This document shows, one piece after another, positions 53,503-61,820 of a stretch of 64,000 nt of DNA (within the stretch, counting starts at the first letter, position 1; each line of letters starts with the position of its first letter). Position numbers and translations under genes: made by a program. The notes below the pieces were generated by a model. That model was not told the DNA's origin. It saw nothing but the letters and a program-made list of their open reading frames with translations, and searched no databases. Source of the stretch: Novosphingobium sp. FKTRR1 (GTDB taxonomy: Bacteria; Pseudomonadota; Alphaproteobacteria; Sphingomonadales; Sphingomonadaceae); assembly GCF_020404405.1 (NCBI RefSeq), contig NZ_JAIZDA010000005.1, forward strand, positions 1-64,000, read 5' to 3'.

Positions 53503-54303
53503 ATGGACTTGCTTCTTTCGGGCAAGCGCGCACTCGTCACGGGCGGCAGCAAGGGTATCGGCAGGGCCATCGCCCGCGCCCTGCTTGACGAAGGCGTCCG
53601 CGTGGTCATTCCCGGCCGCGATGGCGCAGCAGCCCAAGCGGCAGCGCAGGCACTGGCCGACGAAACCGGCGGCGAAGTCCACGCGCTGGTGGCCGACACC
53701 CGCAGCGATGCCGAAGTCGATGCGCTGGTCAATGGCGCGGCCGAACGCTTGGGCGGGCTCGACATCGTCGTCAACAACGCCGCGCGGCCGGGCTTGCCCG
53801 CCGCGATCCCCGGCGTGGCCGGGGTCGAATCAGCCGTGCTGCTTGACGAACTCGACACCAAGCTGGTCGGCTACCTGCGTGTCGCGCGCGCTGCCACACC
53901 GCATCTGGTGGCCAATGGCTGGGGTCGAATCATCAACATCAGCGGCCTGGCCGCGCGCCAGACCACCACGATCCCCGGCTCTGCGCGCAATGTCGCGGTG
54001 GCCGCGCTGACCAAGGCGCTGGCCGACGAACTGGGGCCGAAGGGCGTCAACGCCACCGTTGTCCACCCCGGCGCCACCCGCACCGAAAAGACACAGGCGT
54101 TGATCGACGCGCGGGCATCGGCCGATGGAACGACAACCGAGCAGGCCGAAAAGGCGCTGTTCGGCCACAACCTGATCGGTCGGGTGGTCGATGCGGCGGA
54201 GATTGGCGGCATTGTTGCCTTTCTGGCCTCACCCCGCAGCGATGCGATCACCGGCGATGCCATTGCCGCAGGCGGCGGCACCCCGCGCGTGATCCACTAC
54301 TGA
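53503..54303 (+). CDS. SDR-family oxidoreductase with atypical active site
   Basis: Rossmann-fold protein of 266 aa. The cofactor loop GGSKGIGRAIA, NNAARPG and active-site Ser147 (INISGLAAR) are present. The usual YxxxK is absent: there is no Tyr or Lys between residues 148 and 170, where GSARNVAVAALT replaces it. It may therefore be non-catalytic or use other residues. It lies downstream of the secreted-protein module and is followed by a strong terminator, so it is the likely last gene of that unit. Confidence 0.85.
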   Translation: MDLLLSGKRALVTGGSKGIGRAIARALLDEGVRVVIPGRDGAAAQAAAQALADETGGEVHALVADTRSDAEVDALVNGAAERLGGLDIVVNNAARPGLPAAIPGVAGVESAVLLDELDTKLVGYLRVARAATPHLVANGWGRIINISGLAARQTTTIPGSARNVAVAALTKALADELGPKGVNATVVHPGATRTEKTQALIDARASADGTTTEQAEKALFGHNLIGRVVDAAEIGGIVAFLASPRSDAITGDAIAAGGGTPRVIHY

Positions 54304-54323
54304 CGCTCGTACCAAGCAATAAA

Positions 54324-54359
54324 GGGCGGCGGGAGATACCCTCTCCCGCCGCCCTTTTT
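54324..54359. terminator. Strong intrinsic terminator
   Basis: A 13-bp perfect stem, GGGCGGCGGGAGA with its complement, closes the loop TACCC and is followed by TTTTTG on the plus strand. On the minus strand it is followed by TTTATT, so it can stop both the SDR transcript and the convergent membrane-protein transcript. Confidence 0.93.
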
Positions 54360-54385
54360 GTAAGTTCAGGCGCTGCGTGAAACGC

Positions 54386-54862
54386 TCAGATCGTGAAGCC
54401 GATCCAGCGACCGAAACTGACGATAGTCACCCACAACACCAGCGAAATACCGCCCGAAATGCGCGGTGCAAGCGCCTCGGGTGACGTAGCGCGCGGCTGG
54501 ACCCAGAAGTGGAACACCGCGACGTTGAGGCCGGCAAGCAGCAGCAATAGCAGCTTGCCCTTGAAGAAGAAGTTCTCGGAATAGCCGATCGGGTTGGCGA
54601 AGATCAGCGTCGTGCCGGTTATCGCGGCAAGCGCAAAGCCTGCCCATGTCAACGGCAGCACGCTGCGCAGCAGGTCGTTGACCGGGCGGCTGCCCTGCAC
54701 CAGCCCCAGCAGGCGCAGATCGACCAGCGCGATCGAGCCGAACACCAGCGTCAGTGCAACGACATGGAACGATTCGACCGTCCCGAACAGCCAGGTGCTG
54801 TCGGTCAGTTCGGTGGCCAGCCAGGTATCAGCCAGCGTGTTGGCAAAGTCCTGAAGACTCAT
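54386..54862 (-). CDS. Small integral membrane protein (DUF6644-like), copy 1
   Basis: Inner-membrane protein of 158 aa with four predicted helices (FHVVALTLVFGSIALVDLRL, LPLTWAGFALAAITGTTLIF, LLLLLLAGLNVAVFHF, GISLVLWVTIVSFGRW). Helix 1 carries a His and helix 3 a His (NVAVFHFW), so a heme or quinone role is conceivable. It is similar in layout to the neighbour at 54893, 30 bp upstream on the same strand. The family name is from memory and no function is known. Confidence 0.78.
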   Translation of the reverse strand: MSLQDFANTLADTWLATELTDSTWLFGTVESFHVVALTLVFGSIALVDLRLLGLVQGSRPVNDLLRSVLPLTWAGFALAAITGTTLIFANPIGYSENFFFKGKLLLLLLAGLNVAVFHFWVQPRATSPEALAPRISGGISLVLWVTIVSFGRWIGFTI

Positions 54863-54892
54863 GACGGATAGCTTTCGAAATGCAGGAGGAGA

Positions 54893-55408
54893 TCAGGACG
54901 GCGCGCCGGGCCAGCCATCGGCATAGGCGATCCAGCGACCGGCATAGATCACGCCGACCCACAGCAGCAGCGATGCCACCGCCAGCAGCGTGTGCAGCGG
55001 CGTTCTGGTTACCGCCACCGAGGACTGATCGCCCGTGTCACGCGCGGCAAGGCCATGCGCACGGGTGACCAGCAGCGCCGCCACGATCAGCCCCAGCTTG
55101 ACCCAGAAGATCGTGCGGAACAACGCGCGGTCAGGTTCGCTGGCGATCAGCAGGAAGCCCGTGAACGCCAGGATTCCGACCGCCGAGTAGAGCACCGGCA
55201 GCCATGCATCGAGCACCACGCGCAGGCTGCGCCCTTGTTCGGCAAGTCCCAAAGCGCGCAAGTTGATCAAGGCCGCCCCGATCACCACGGCGGCAATCGC
55301 CAGAATGTGCACCACCTGGATCGCCGGGACGATCCACCCGTGCGATGTCACCAGCGCCGTGATCGGCGAGGCTCCCAGCCAGGCGGCAAAGCCGGTCAAG
55401 AATTCCAT
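54893..55408 (-). CDS. Small integral membrane protein (DUF6644-like), copy 2
   Basis: Protein of 171 aa with four helices and the same plan as its neighbour: GWIVPAIQVVHILAIAAVV with a membrane His, then INLRALGLAEQGRSLR, WLPVLYSAVGILAFTGFLLIAS, a third helix and LLAVASLLLWVGVIYAGRWI. It is the first gene of a two-gene minus-strand unit that ends at the shared terminator. It may be the membrane partner of the nearby cytochrome c and secreted-protein module. Confidence 0.77.
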   Translation of the reverse strand: MEFLTGFAAWLGASPITALVTSHGWIVPAIQVVHILAIAAVVIGAALINLRALGLAEQGRSLRVVLDAWLPVLYSAVGILAFTGFLLIASEPDRALFRTIFWVKLGLIVAALLVTRAHGLAARDTGDQSSVAVTRTPLHTLLAVASLLLWVGVIYAGRWIAYADGWPGAPS

Positions 55409-55557
55409 CGTTCACCTTCAAATGTTGCCGAATGGCCGGAAATTGCGCCAATTGGTCCCGATTGTCCAAGACCAAGATGGCGCCGCAAGCCAATTGTAAG
55501 AGATCATGAACCCATTTGCAGCGGTCATAAGCCGCCCTTGTTCGGGCACGCGAAGGC

Positions 55558-56394
55558 TTAACGCAGCGCAAAGCCCAGTGCGCGCAGCGCGGCCTTCAAC
55601 CGGTCGCGACCGTTGAGAGATGCAGCCGACCGTCCGCGCGCGATCAACAGTGCGCGCCAGCCGAGCACATCCTGCCCCTGCGATGCTTGAAACGCGCGCG
55701 CCGTATCGTCGTAGCGGGCAACCGGCTCGCGCTGGGCTTCGAGCGCATAGGCTTCGCGGTGGAGCACCACACCTTGCGGCAGGCGCGGCTTGACCGCGGC
55801 GGGGCGCAGCGGATCGGGCTTGCCGACCACCAGACCGAACACCACTGCCGCGTGGGGCGGCAGACCCGCGACGGCAGCGACTTGTTCGGGCTGGTTGCGC
55901 AAGGCACCGATGTAGACCGTGCCAAGTCCCAGCGATTCAGCGGCGACCACCGCATTTTGCGCAGCGAGTGCCGCATCGATGGCGGCAACGGTAAAGCTTT
56001 CGAGAAAGTCGAAGCCCTCCGAAGGTTGCCCGGCTTCGTCGGCCAGCAGTTTGGCGCGGGCCAGATCGGCAACCCACAGCAGGATCAGGGGCGCCTGCTC
56101 GATATGCTTCTGGCCCCCCGCCAGCGCCGCCAGTTCACGGCGCTTGTCGGCGTCGGTGACGGCCACCACGCTCCACAATTGCAGGTTGGAAGAACTTGCC
56201 GCCGATTGCCCGGCCGCCACCAGCGTCTCGATCGTACCGGTCGGCAGGGCGTCGGGCAGGTACGCGCGGACCGAGCGGTGCGCCAGCAATTCGGCAATCG
56301 TCGGGTTCCAGCGCAGGCCGACAGGAGCGTCGGCACCATAGCGCAGCGTCAGCGCCGCTTCGCTCGCGCCGACGGCAGGATCATCAAGGGCCAT
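55558..56394 (-). CDS. Nitroreductase-family protein
   Basis: FMN oxidoreductase of 278 aa. The flavin-binding start IAELLAHRSVRAYLPDALP, then AAGQSAASSSNLQLWSVVAV and ESLGLGTVYIGALRNQP are typical of NfsA-like or related nitroreductases. The ATG at 56394 avoids an upstream extension that runs into a palindrome. Preceded by a 16-bp inverted repeat that may control it. The physiological electron acceptor is unknown. Confidence 0.86.
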   Translation of the reverse strand: MALDDPAVGASEAALTLRYGADAPVGLRWNPTIAELLAHRSVRAYLPDALPTGTIETLVAAGQSAASSSNLQLWSVVAVTDADKRRELAALAGGQKHIEQAPLILLWVADLARAKLLADEAGQPSEGFDFLESFTVAAIDAALAAQNAVVAAESLGLGTVYIGALRNQPEQVAAVAGLPPHAAVVFGLVVGKPDPLRPAAVKPRLPQGVVLHREAYALEAQREPVARYDDTARAFQASQGQDVLGWRALLIARGRSAASLNGRDRLKAALRALGFALR

Positions 56395-56432
56395 GGACAA
56401 GTCTCCGCAAAAAAGTGCGCCCAAACAGGCGA

Positions 56433-56482
56433 TTGCCAGATTGATAGGCGCATGCACGGGGCACGTCCTATCAATCTGGCAA
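56433..56482. promoter_or_regulatory. Perfect 16-bp inverted repeat with 18-bp spacer
   Basis: TTGCCAGATTGATAGG and its exact complement are separated by 18 bp. The distance between half-site centres is 34 bp, about three helical turns. It lies 39 bp upstream of the nitroreductase start and 53 bp after the aminotransferase stop, both on the minus strand. A dimeric or tetrameric repressor site controlling the nitroreductase is favoured over a terminator because the spacer is long and no T-run follows. Confidence 0.65.
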
Positions 56483-56534
56483 ATGCGTGCTTGAATTGTC
56501 CTCGCCCGGCCCTGCGGGGTTCAGTGGGCCGGGA

Positions 56535-57929
56535 TCAGAGTACTTCGGCGGCGACCGCATCCAGCGCGGCTTTCACACGCGCCAGCAGGTCGTCGATCTG
56601 CTCCTCGGTGATGATCAGCGGTGGGCAGAAGGCCACGGCATCGCCGATGACCCGACAGATCACGCCGTTGCCATGCAGTTGCACATTGGCCAGCGCCCCA
56701 AGTTGTCCGGGCTTTTCAAGGGCGACTCTGGCCGCCTTGTCGGTCACCAGTTCGATCGCCGCGATCAGGCCCACGCCGCGCACTTCACCGACCAGTGGGT
56801 GATCGGCAAGGGCGCGCAAGCCCGCTTGCAGATGCGCGCCAGCCTTCCGCGCATTGCCGACCAGATCGCGTTCTTCGATGATCGCGATGTTTTCCAGACC
56901 GACTGCGGCCGCCACCGGGTGGCCACCGGCGGTGAAGCCGTGGCCCAGCGTGCCGATACGCCCCGTTTCCTCGATGATCGGATCGAGCACGCGATCGTTG
57001 GCAAGCAGCGCCGACAGCGGCAGGTAGGACGAGGAAATCTGCTTGGACAGCAGGATGATGTCGGGCTTGATGCCATACGTCTCGCAGCCGAACATGTTGC
57101 CGGTACGTCCGAAGCCGGTGATCACTTCGTCGGCCACCAGCAGGATGTCGTATTTGGCCAGCACGGCCTGGATCTTTTCCCAGTAGGTTGCCGGAGGCAC
57201 GACCACGCCGCCCGCGCCCATCAGCGGCTCGGCCCAGAAAGCCGCGATCGTGTCGGGCCCTTCGGCCTGAATCAGCGCGTCCAGTTCCTCGGCGCGGCGT
57301 GTGGCGAACTGCTCTTCGGTTTCACCCGGCAGCCCATCCTTGTAGAAATGCGGACAGCCGGTGTGAAACACACCTGCAATCGGCAGGTCGAACGAGCGGT
57401 GGTTGTTGGGCAGGCCGGTCAGGCTGGCCGAAGCGAGCGTGACCCCGTGATAGGCGCGCTGGCGCGAGATCAGCTTCTTCTTCTCGGGCTTGCCCAGCGC
57501 ATTGGAGCGATACCAGACCAGCTTGATCGCGGTGTCGTTGGCCTCTGACCCCGAATTGGTGAAGAACGCCTTGCTCATCCCGCCCGGCGCGATCGAGATC
57601 AGCTTTTCAGCCAGATCGATCACCGGCCCGTGCGATTTGTGGGTGAAGGTGTGGTAATAAGGCAGCTTGCGCATCTGGTTGGCCGCCGCATCGACCAGAC
57701 GCGGTTCGTTGAAGCCGACCGCCACGCTCCACAGACCCGACATCGCCTCGATGAAACGATTGCCGCTGTTGTCGTACACGTAGATGCCTTCGCCGCGTTC
57801 GATCACCATCGGCCCGATCTCGGCATGGCGGCGGGCGTCGGTATAGCCATGCAGGTGATAGCGCACGTCGCGCGCTTCTGCCGAATTGGGGCCGGACGAA
57901 ACGGGATTGGCAAGATCGGTATCGGGCAC
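56535..57929 (-). CDS. Class III (PLP-dependent) aminotransferase
   Basis: Omega-type aminotransferase of 464 aa, the usual size. FFTNSGSEANDTAIKLVW binds the cofactor phosphate, DEVITGFGRTGNMFG contains the Asp that holds the pyridine, and Lys in LLSKQISSSYLP is the Schiff-base lysine. It should move an amino group from a terminal amine (beta-alanine, putrescine or taurine-like) to pyruvate or a keto acid. Start GTG at 57929 is chosen because AGGA lies about 9 nt upstream and the product starts PDTDLANPVSS; longer frames enter intergenic sequence. It is divergent from the MFS-like gene. Confidence 0.88.
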   Translation of the reverse strand: MPDTDLANPVSSGPNSAEARDVRYHLHGYTDARRHAEIGPMVIERGEGIYVYDNSGNRFIEAMSGLWSVAVGFNEPRLVDAAANQMRKLPYYHTFTHKSHGPVIDLAEKLISIAPGGMSKAFFTNSGSEANDTAIKLVWYRSNALGKPEKKKLISRQRAYHGVTLASASLTGLPNNHRSFDLPIAGVFHTGCPHFYKDGLPGETEEQFATRRAEELDALIQAEGPDTIAAFWAEPLMGAGGVVVPPATYWEKIQAVLAKYDILLVADEVITGFGRTGNMFGCETYGIKPDIILLSKQISSSYLPLSALLANDRVLDPIIEETGRIGTLGHGFTAGGHPVAAAVGLENIAIIEERDLVGNARKAGAHLQAGLRALADHPLVGEVRGVGLIAAIELVTDKAARVALEKPGQLGALANVQLHGNGVICRVIGDAVAFCPPLIITEEQIDDLLARVKAALDAVAAEVL

Positions 57930-58000
57930 GGGCAGTTTCCTGATTTGCGGGCACTGTGCCCGGGCGAAACGGAATGGCGATAGACGGTCCGGGCACATCA

Positions 58001-58025
58001 GGCCAAGGCCTTTTGACCCTTGGCC
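58001..58025. promoter_or_regulatory. Inverted repeat GGCCAAGG/CCTTGGCC in a divergent promoter
   Basis: Perfect 8-bp arms with a 9-nt loop lie in the 248-bp region between the aminotransferase and MFS-like starts, 72 bp from the former. It is a candidate operator; otherwise nothing is recognisable in that region. Confidence 0.35.
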
Positions 58026-58177
58026 CTGTGCAGCAATGGCCAGAATGGTCAGCGCCTTCTCACTTCTATCTGCGATCACAGGATTCGGGCAAGCCTGTTC
58101 GCGCGCGAACTTGCAGTCACACCACTGTCGCATAGCCCGACCATAGCCACGGCTTTCCGCAACGAAAGGCAAGTCGC

Positions 58178-59506
58178 GTGCCCCGGCCATCTGTTTCCCC
58201 AGCCATACCCAAGGCCCCGCGCACCGACTGGCCAGTGCTGCTGCTGGGCGGATTGGCGGCTTTTTCCGCCTATTTCGCGATGTACGCGTTTCGCAAGCCG
58301 ATTGCGGCCGCCTCGTTTGCCGGGGTCGACTTCCACCCGCTGGGACTCGATTACAAGTCGGCGCTGATCATCGCGCAAGTGCTGGGCTATGCCTTGTCCA
58401 AGCTGATCGGCATCCGCGTGATCGCACAGTTCGGTCGCACCGGCCGCGCGCGCGCGATTGCGCTGCTGATCGGCACGGCGTGGCTGGCACTGGTCGGTTT
58501 TGCGCTGCTGCCGCCTGCATGGGGGCTGCTCTGCCTGTTCCTCAACGGACTGCCGCTGGGGATGATCTGGGGGCTGGTGTTCAGTTATGTCGAAGGGCGG
58601 CGGGTTTCGGAACTGCTCGGATCGATGCTCTGCGCCAGCTTCATCCTGTCATCCGGGCTGGTGAAATCGGTCGCCACGCTGATGCTGCACAACGGGGTGA
58701 GCGAGCAATGGATGCCCGCGGCCACCGGCATCCTGTTCGTGCCGCTGCTGGCGTTGGCCTTGTGGCAGCTCGAACGCCTGCCGCCGCCCAGCCCTGCCGA
58801 TGAGGCCGAACGCGCCCCGCGCGTGCCGATGGACAAGGCTGCGCGCTCGGCCCTGCTGCGCGAGAACGCCGTGCCGCTTGCCTTGCTCGTCACCGGCTAT
58901 GTGCTGCTGACTGCGATCCGCGATTTCCGCGACAACTTCGCCGCCGAATTGTGGCAGGCGCTGGGCTATGGCGGCTCGGCCGCGATCTATTCGGAAAGCG
59001 AGCTGCCGGTCACCATCGCCGCGCTGGCGGGCCTTGCCGCGCTGATGCTGGTGCGCAGCAACTTGCGGGCGCTGTTGGCGATCCACGCGCTGATCGTGCT
59101 CGGCGCGGCGATGCTGGGGCTTGGCACGTTGGCGTTTCAGGCCGGATTGCTTGCCCCGCTGCCGTGGATGATCCTGACGGGAACGGGGCTCTACCTTGCC
59201 TATACACCGTTCAACGCGATGCTGTTCGACCGCATGATCGCCGCACTCGGGCGTGCGGGCAACGCCGGCTTCCTGATCTATGTGGCCGACGCATCGGGTT
59301 ATGGCGGCAGCGTGGCGCTGTTGTTGTGGCGCAATTTTGCCACCCCCGGCCTGGCCTGGCTGCCGTTCTACATCGGCTGGGCCTATGCCACTGCGGTAAT
59401 CCTTGCCGCGCTGACGATCGGCTCGGCGCTGTCGTTCATCCACCGCGCGCGCAGCGAGAAGGCGACAGCAGGCATTACCGGAAGCGCGGCCCGACTCTCG
59501 GCTTGA
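58178..59506 (+). CDS. MFS-like 12-helix membrane transporter (DUF5690-type)
   Basis: Inner-membrane protein of 442 aa with about 12 helices. YFAMYAFRKPIAAASF and GLVFSYVEGRRVSELLGSML resemble the glycerol-phosphate/phosphonate-type MFS carriers, and I associate the overall pattern with DUF5690. GTG start at 58178 has AAAGG 8 nt upstream. The substrate is unknown; context suggests an amine or its product, since an aminotransferase is divergent and ethanolamine genes follow 122 bp downstream. Confidence 0.78.
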   Translation: MPRPSVSPAIPKAPRTDWPVLLLGGLAAFSAYFAMYAFRKPIAAASFAGVDFHPLGLDYKSALIIAQVLGYALSKLIGIRVIAQFGRTGRARAIALLIGTAWLALVGFALLPPAWGLLCLFLNGLPLGMIWGLVFSYVEGRRVSELLGSMLCASFILSSGLVKSVATLMLHNGVSEQWMPAATGILFVPLLALALWQLERLPPPSPADEAERAPRVPMDKAARSALLRENAVPLALLVTGYVLLTAIRDFRDNFAAELWQALGYGGSAAIYSESELPVTIAALAGLAALMLVRSNLRALLAIHALIVLGAAMLGLGTLAFQAGLLAPLPWMILTGTGLYLAYTPFNAMLFDRMIAALGRAGNAGFLIYVADASGYGGSVALLLWRNFATPGLAWLPFYIGWAYATAVILAALTIGSALSFIHRARSEKATAGITGSAARLSA

Positions 59507-59628
59507 GCGATCACCCCACCCGCAAAAAAGGGCGGGCACTGCGCGTCGGCCCGGCTTGATCTGCCCTGCCCCGGCGTGGGATGCAGCGGGTTTGAGACGC
59601 CCATTCCGGGCGCGGAGCCGACACGCCT

Positions 59629-61014
59629 TTGCGCTACAGTTGCGATCTTGGTGGCGAACGCCATGCCTTTGGCTCGCTGGCGCACGTGCTGGCCTGCGCC
59701 AGTCCGGCGCGGTCGGGCGATGAACTGGCCGGGCTTGCCGCGCACAGCGCCGCGCAGCGGGTGGCCGCGCGCCGGGTGCTGGCCGACCTGCCGCTGGACC
59801 ACTTCCTGAACGAAGCGCTGGTCCCTTACGAAGCGGACGAAGTTACCCGGCTGATCATCGACAGCCACGATGCCGCTGCCTTTGCGCGCCTTTCGCACCT
59901 GACCGTCGGAGGCTTTCGCGACTGGCTGCTCGACACCGTTACCGATGCCGCCGCGCTTGCCGCGGTCGCCCGCGGGCTGACCCCCGAAATGGTCGCCGCC
60001 GTGTCCAAGCTGATGCGCAATCAGGACTTGATCGCGGTCGCCCGCAAGGCGCGCGTCGTCACCGCGTTTCGCAACACCATCGGGCTGGAAGGGCGGCTGG
60101 CCACGCGCTTGCAGCCCAACCATCCGGCCGATGATCCGCTCGGCATCGCCGCCGCCGTGTTCGACGGGCTGCTGCATGGCGTGGGCGATGCGGTGATCGG
60201 CATCAACCCCGCGACCGACAGCGTGCCCGGCGCCGCAACGCTGATCCACATGCTCGACGACTTGCGGCAGGCCTATGACATCCCGACGCAGACTTGCGTG
60301 CTGACCCATGTGACCAACGCGCTTGAGATCATCGCGCGCGGCGCACCGGTCGATCTGGTGTTCCAGTCGATCGCCGGTAGCGAAGCCGCCAACCGCGGCT
60401 TTGGCGTCGATCTGGCCATCCTGAAGGAAGCGCAGGACGCTGCACTCGGCCTGAACCGGGGAACGGTCGGGCACAACGTGATGTATTTCGAGACCGGCCA
60501 GGGCGCGGCGTTGTCGGCCAACGCGCACCACGGCGTGGACCAGCAGACGATGGAGACCCGCGCCTATGCCGTGGCACGCGCGTTCGATCCCTTGCTGGTC
60601 AACACCGTGGTCGGCTTCATCGGCCCCGAATACCTGTATGACGGCAAGCAGATCATCCGGGCGGGGCTTGAGGACCACTTCTGCGGCAAGCTGCTGGGCG
60701 TGCCGATGGGTGTCGACGTGTGCTACACCAACCATGCCGAGGCCGATCAGGACGACATGGACACGCTGATGACGCTGCTGACCGTGGCGGGTTGTTCTTT
60801 CCTGATCTGCGTGCCCGGCAGCGACGACGTGATGCTCAGCTATCAAAGCCTGTCCAACCACGATGCGCTGACGCTGCGCGCAATGATGGGCGTGCGCCCG
60901 GCGCCCGAGTTCGAGGCATGGCTTGACCGCATGGGCATGCTGGACGCCGCCGGCGGCATCCGCGCGCTCGCCTCGGGCACGGTTCCGCCTTTGGCCCGGC
61001 TGGTGGGCGCATGA
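59629..61014 (+). CDS. eutB: Ethanolamine ammonia-lyase large subunit
   Basis: Catalytic subunit of the adenosylcobalamin-dependent enzyme that splits ethanolamine into acetaldehyde and ammonia (461 aa; E. coli EutB has 453). Strong matches are RSGDELAGLAA, TRLI, GVGDAVIGINPATD, IPTQTCVLTHVT, LVFQSIAGSE, MYFETGQGAALSA, NTVVGFIGPEYLYDGKQIIRAGLEDHF and CYTNHAEADQ. Start TTG at 59629 aligns with the E. coli start, with GGAG 11 nt upstream. No shell or EutA reactivase gene is nearby. The stop overlaps eutC as ATGA. Confidence 0.96.
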   Translation: MRYSCDLGGERHAFGSLAHVLACASPARSGDELAGLAAHSAAQRVAARRVLADLPLDHFLNEALVPYEADEVTRLIIDSHDAAAFARLSHLTVGGFRDWLLDTVTDAAALAAVARGLTPEMVAAVSKLMRNQDLIAVARKARVVTAFRNTIGLEGRLATRLQPNHPADDPLGIAAAVFDGLLHGVGDAVIGINPATDSVPGAATLIHMLDDLRQAYDIPTQTCVLTHVTNALEIIARGAPVDLVFQSIAGSEAANRGFGVDLAILKEAQDAALGLNRGTVGHNVMYFETGQGAALSANAHHGVDQQTMETRAYAVARAFDPLLVNTVVGFIGPEYLYDGKQIIRAGLEDHFCGKLLGVPMGVDVCYTNHAEADQDDMDTLMTLLTVAGCSFLICVPGSDDVMLSYQSLSNHDALTLRAMMGVRPAPEFEAWLDRMGMLDAAGGIRALASGTVPPLARLVGA

Positions 61015-61820
61015 CCAGCGAGCCGCCCTCACCCGCCCCAACGCTGCAGGACATCTGGACCACCTTGCGCGCGACGACCCCGGCGCGGATCGGGCTGGGC
61101 CGGGTGGGCAATACGCTGCCGCTGGCCGACGTGCTCGATTTTCAGCTTGCCCATGCCCGCGCGCGCGATGCCGTCCACGCCCCGCTCGATGCAGACGCGC
61201 TGGCCGCCGACCTTGCCCCGCTGCCAGTGGTGCAGGTGTGCAGCGATGCGCCCGACCGGCCGACCTACCTGCGTCGCCCCGACCTTGGCCGCACGCTGTC
61301 CAAGGCCTCTTTCAGCGCCCTGCCCCCCGCAGGCGACGGCTGCGACGTGCTGTTCGTGATCGGTGACGGACTTTCGGCAACCGGGGTGCAAAGCGGCGCG
61401 GCGGCGCTGGTGCGCGCCTGCATCGCGGAACTTCACGGCTTGTCCATCGGTCCTGTAATCATCGCCTGGCAAGCGCGAGTGGCACTGGGCGATCCGCTGG
61501 GCGAGGCCTTGCGCGCGCGCGTGGTCGTGGTGGTGATCGGCGAGCGGCCCGGCCTCAGCGTCGCCGACAGCCTTGGCCTCTACCTGACCTATGGCCCGCG
61601 ACCCGGCCGCGCCGATAGCGAACGCAATTGCATCTCCAACATCCACGCCGCGGGTGGCCTTTCGCCTGCGGCGGCGGCTGCACTGCTTGGCCGGTTGCTG
61701 CGCGAATCGCTGCGCCTTGGCCTGTCGGGCGTCGATTTGAAGGACGATGCCGCGCTGCTGTTGGCCGGCCCTGGAACCGCCAGCGCTTACACCCCGATCG
61801 AGGAAACACCGTCGCGATGA
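61011..61820 (+). CDS. eutC: Ethanolamine ammonia-lyase small subunit
   Basis: Partner of EutB that helps bind adenosylcobalamin (269 aa). Matches are ARIGLGRVGNTLPLADVLDFQLAHARARDAV, VLFVIGDGLSATGVQ, VVVIGERPGLSVADSLGLYLTYGPRPGRADSERNCISNI and a C-terminal AALLGRLLRESLRLGLSGVDLKD. The start and stop both overlap neighbouring genes as ATGA, so the three eut genes are translated together. Confidence 0.95.
   Translation: MTSEPPSPAPTLQDIWTTLRATTPARIGLGRVGNTLPLADVLDFQLAHARARDAVHAPLDADALAADLAPLPVVQVCSDAPDRPTYLRRPDLGRTLSKASFSALPPAGDGCDVLFVIGDGLSATGVQSGAAALVRACIAELHGLSIGPVIIAWQARVALGDPLGEALRARVVVVVIGERPGLSVADSLGLYLTYGPRPGRADSERNCISNIHAAGGLSPAAAAALLGRLLRESLRLGLSGVDLKDDAALLLAGPGTASAYTPIEETPSR

Noticed and set aside
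59507..59628. Possible cobalamin riboswitch before eutB, since the enzyme needs adenosylcobalamin
   Set aside because: The 122-nt spacer is too short and I find no B12-box-like GCCAGGAGACC or the other conserved blocks.
59383..61041. Long open frame opposite eutB
   Set aside because: A mirror of strong GC3 bias. EutB aligns over its full length on the plus strand.
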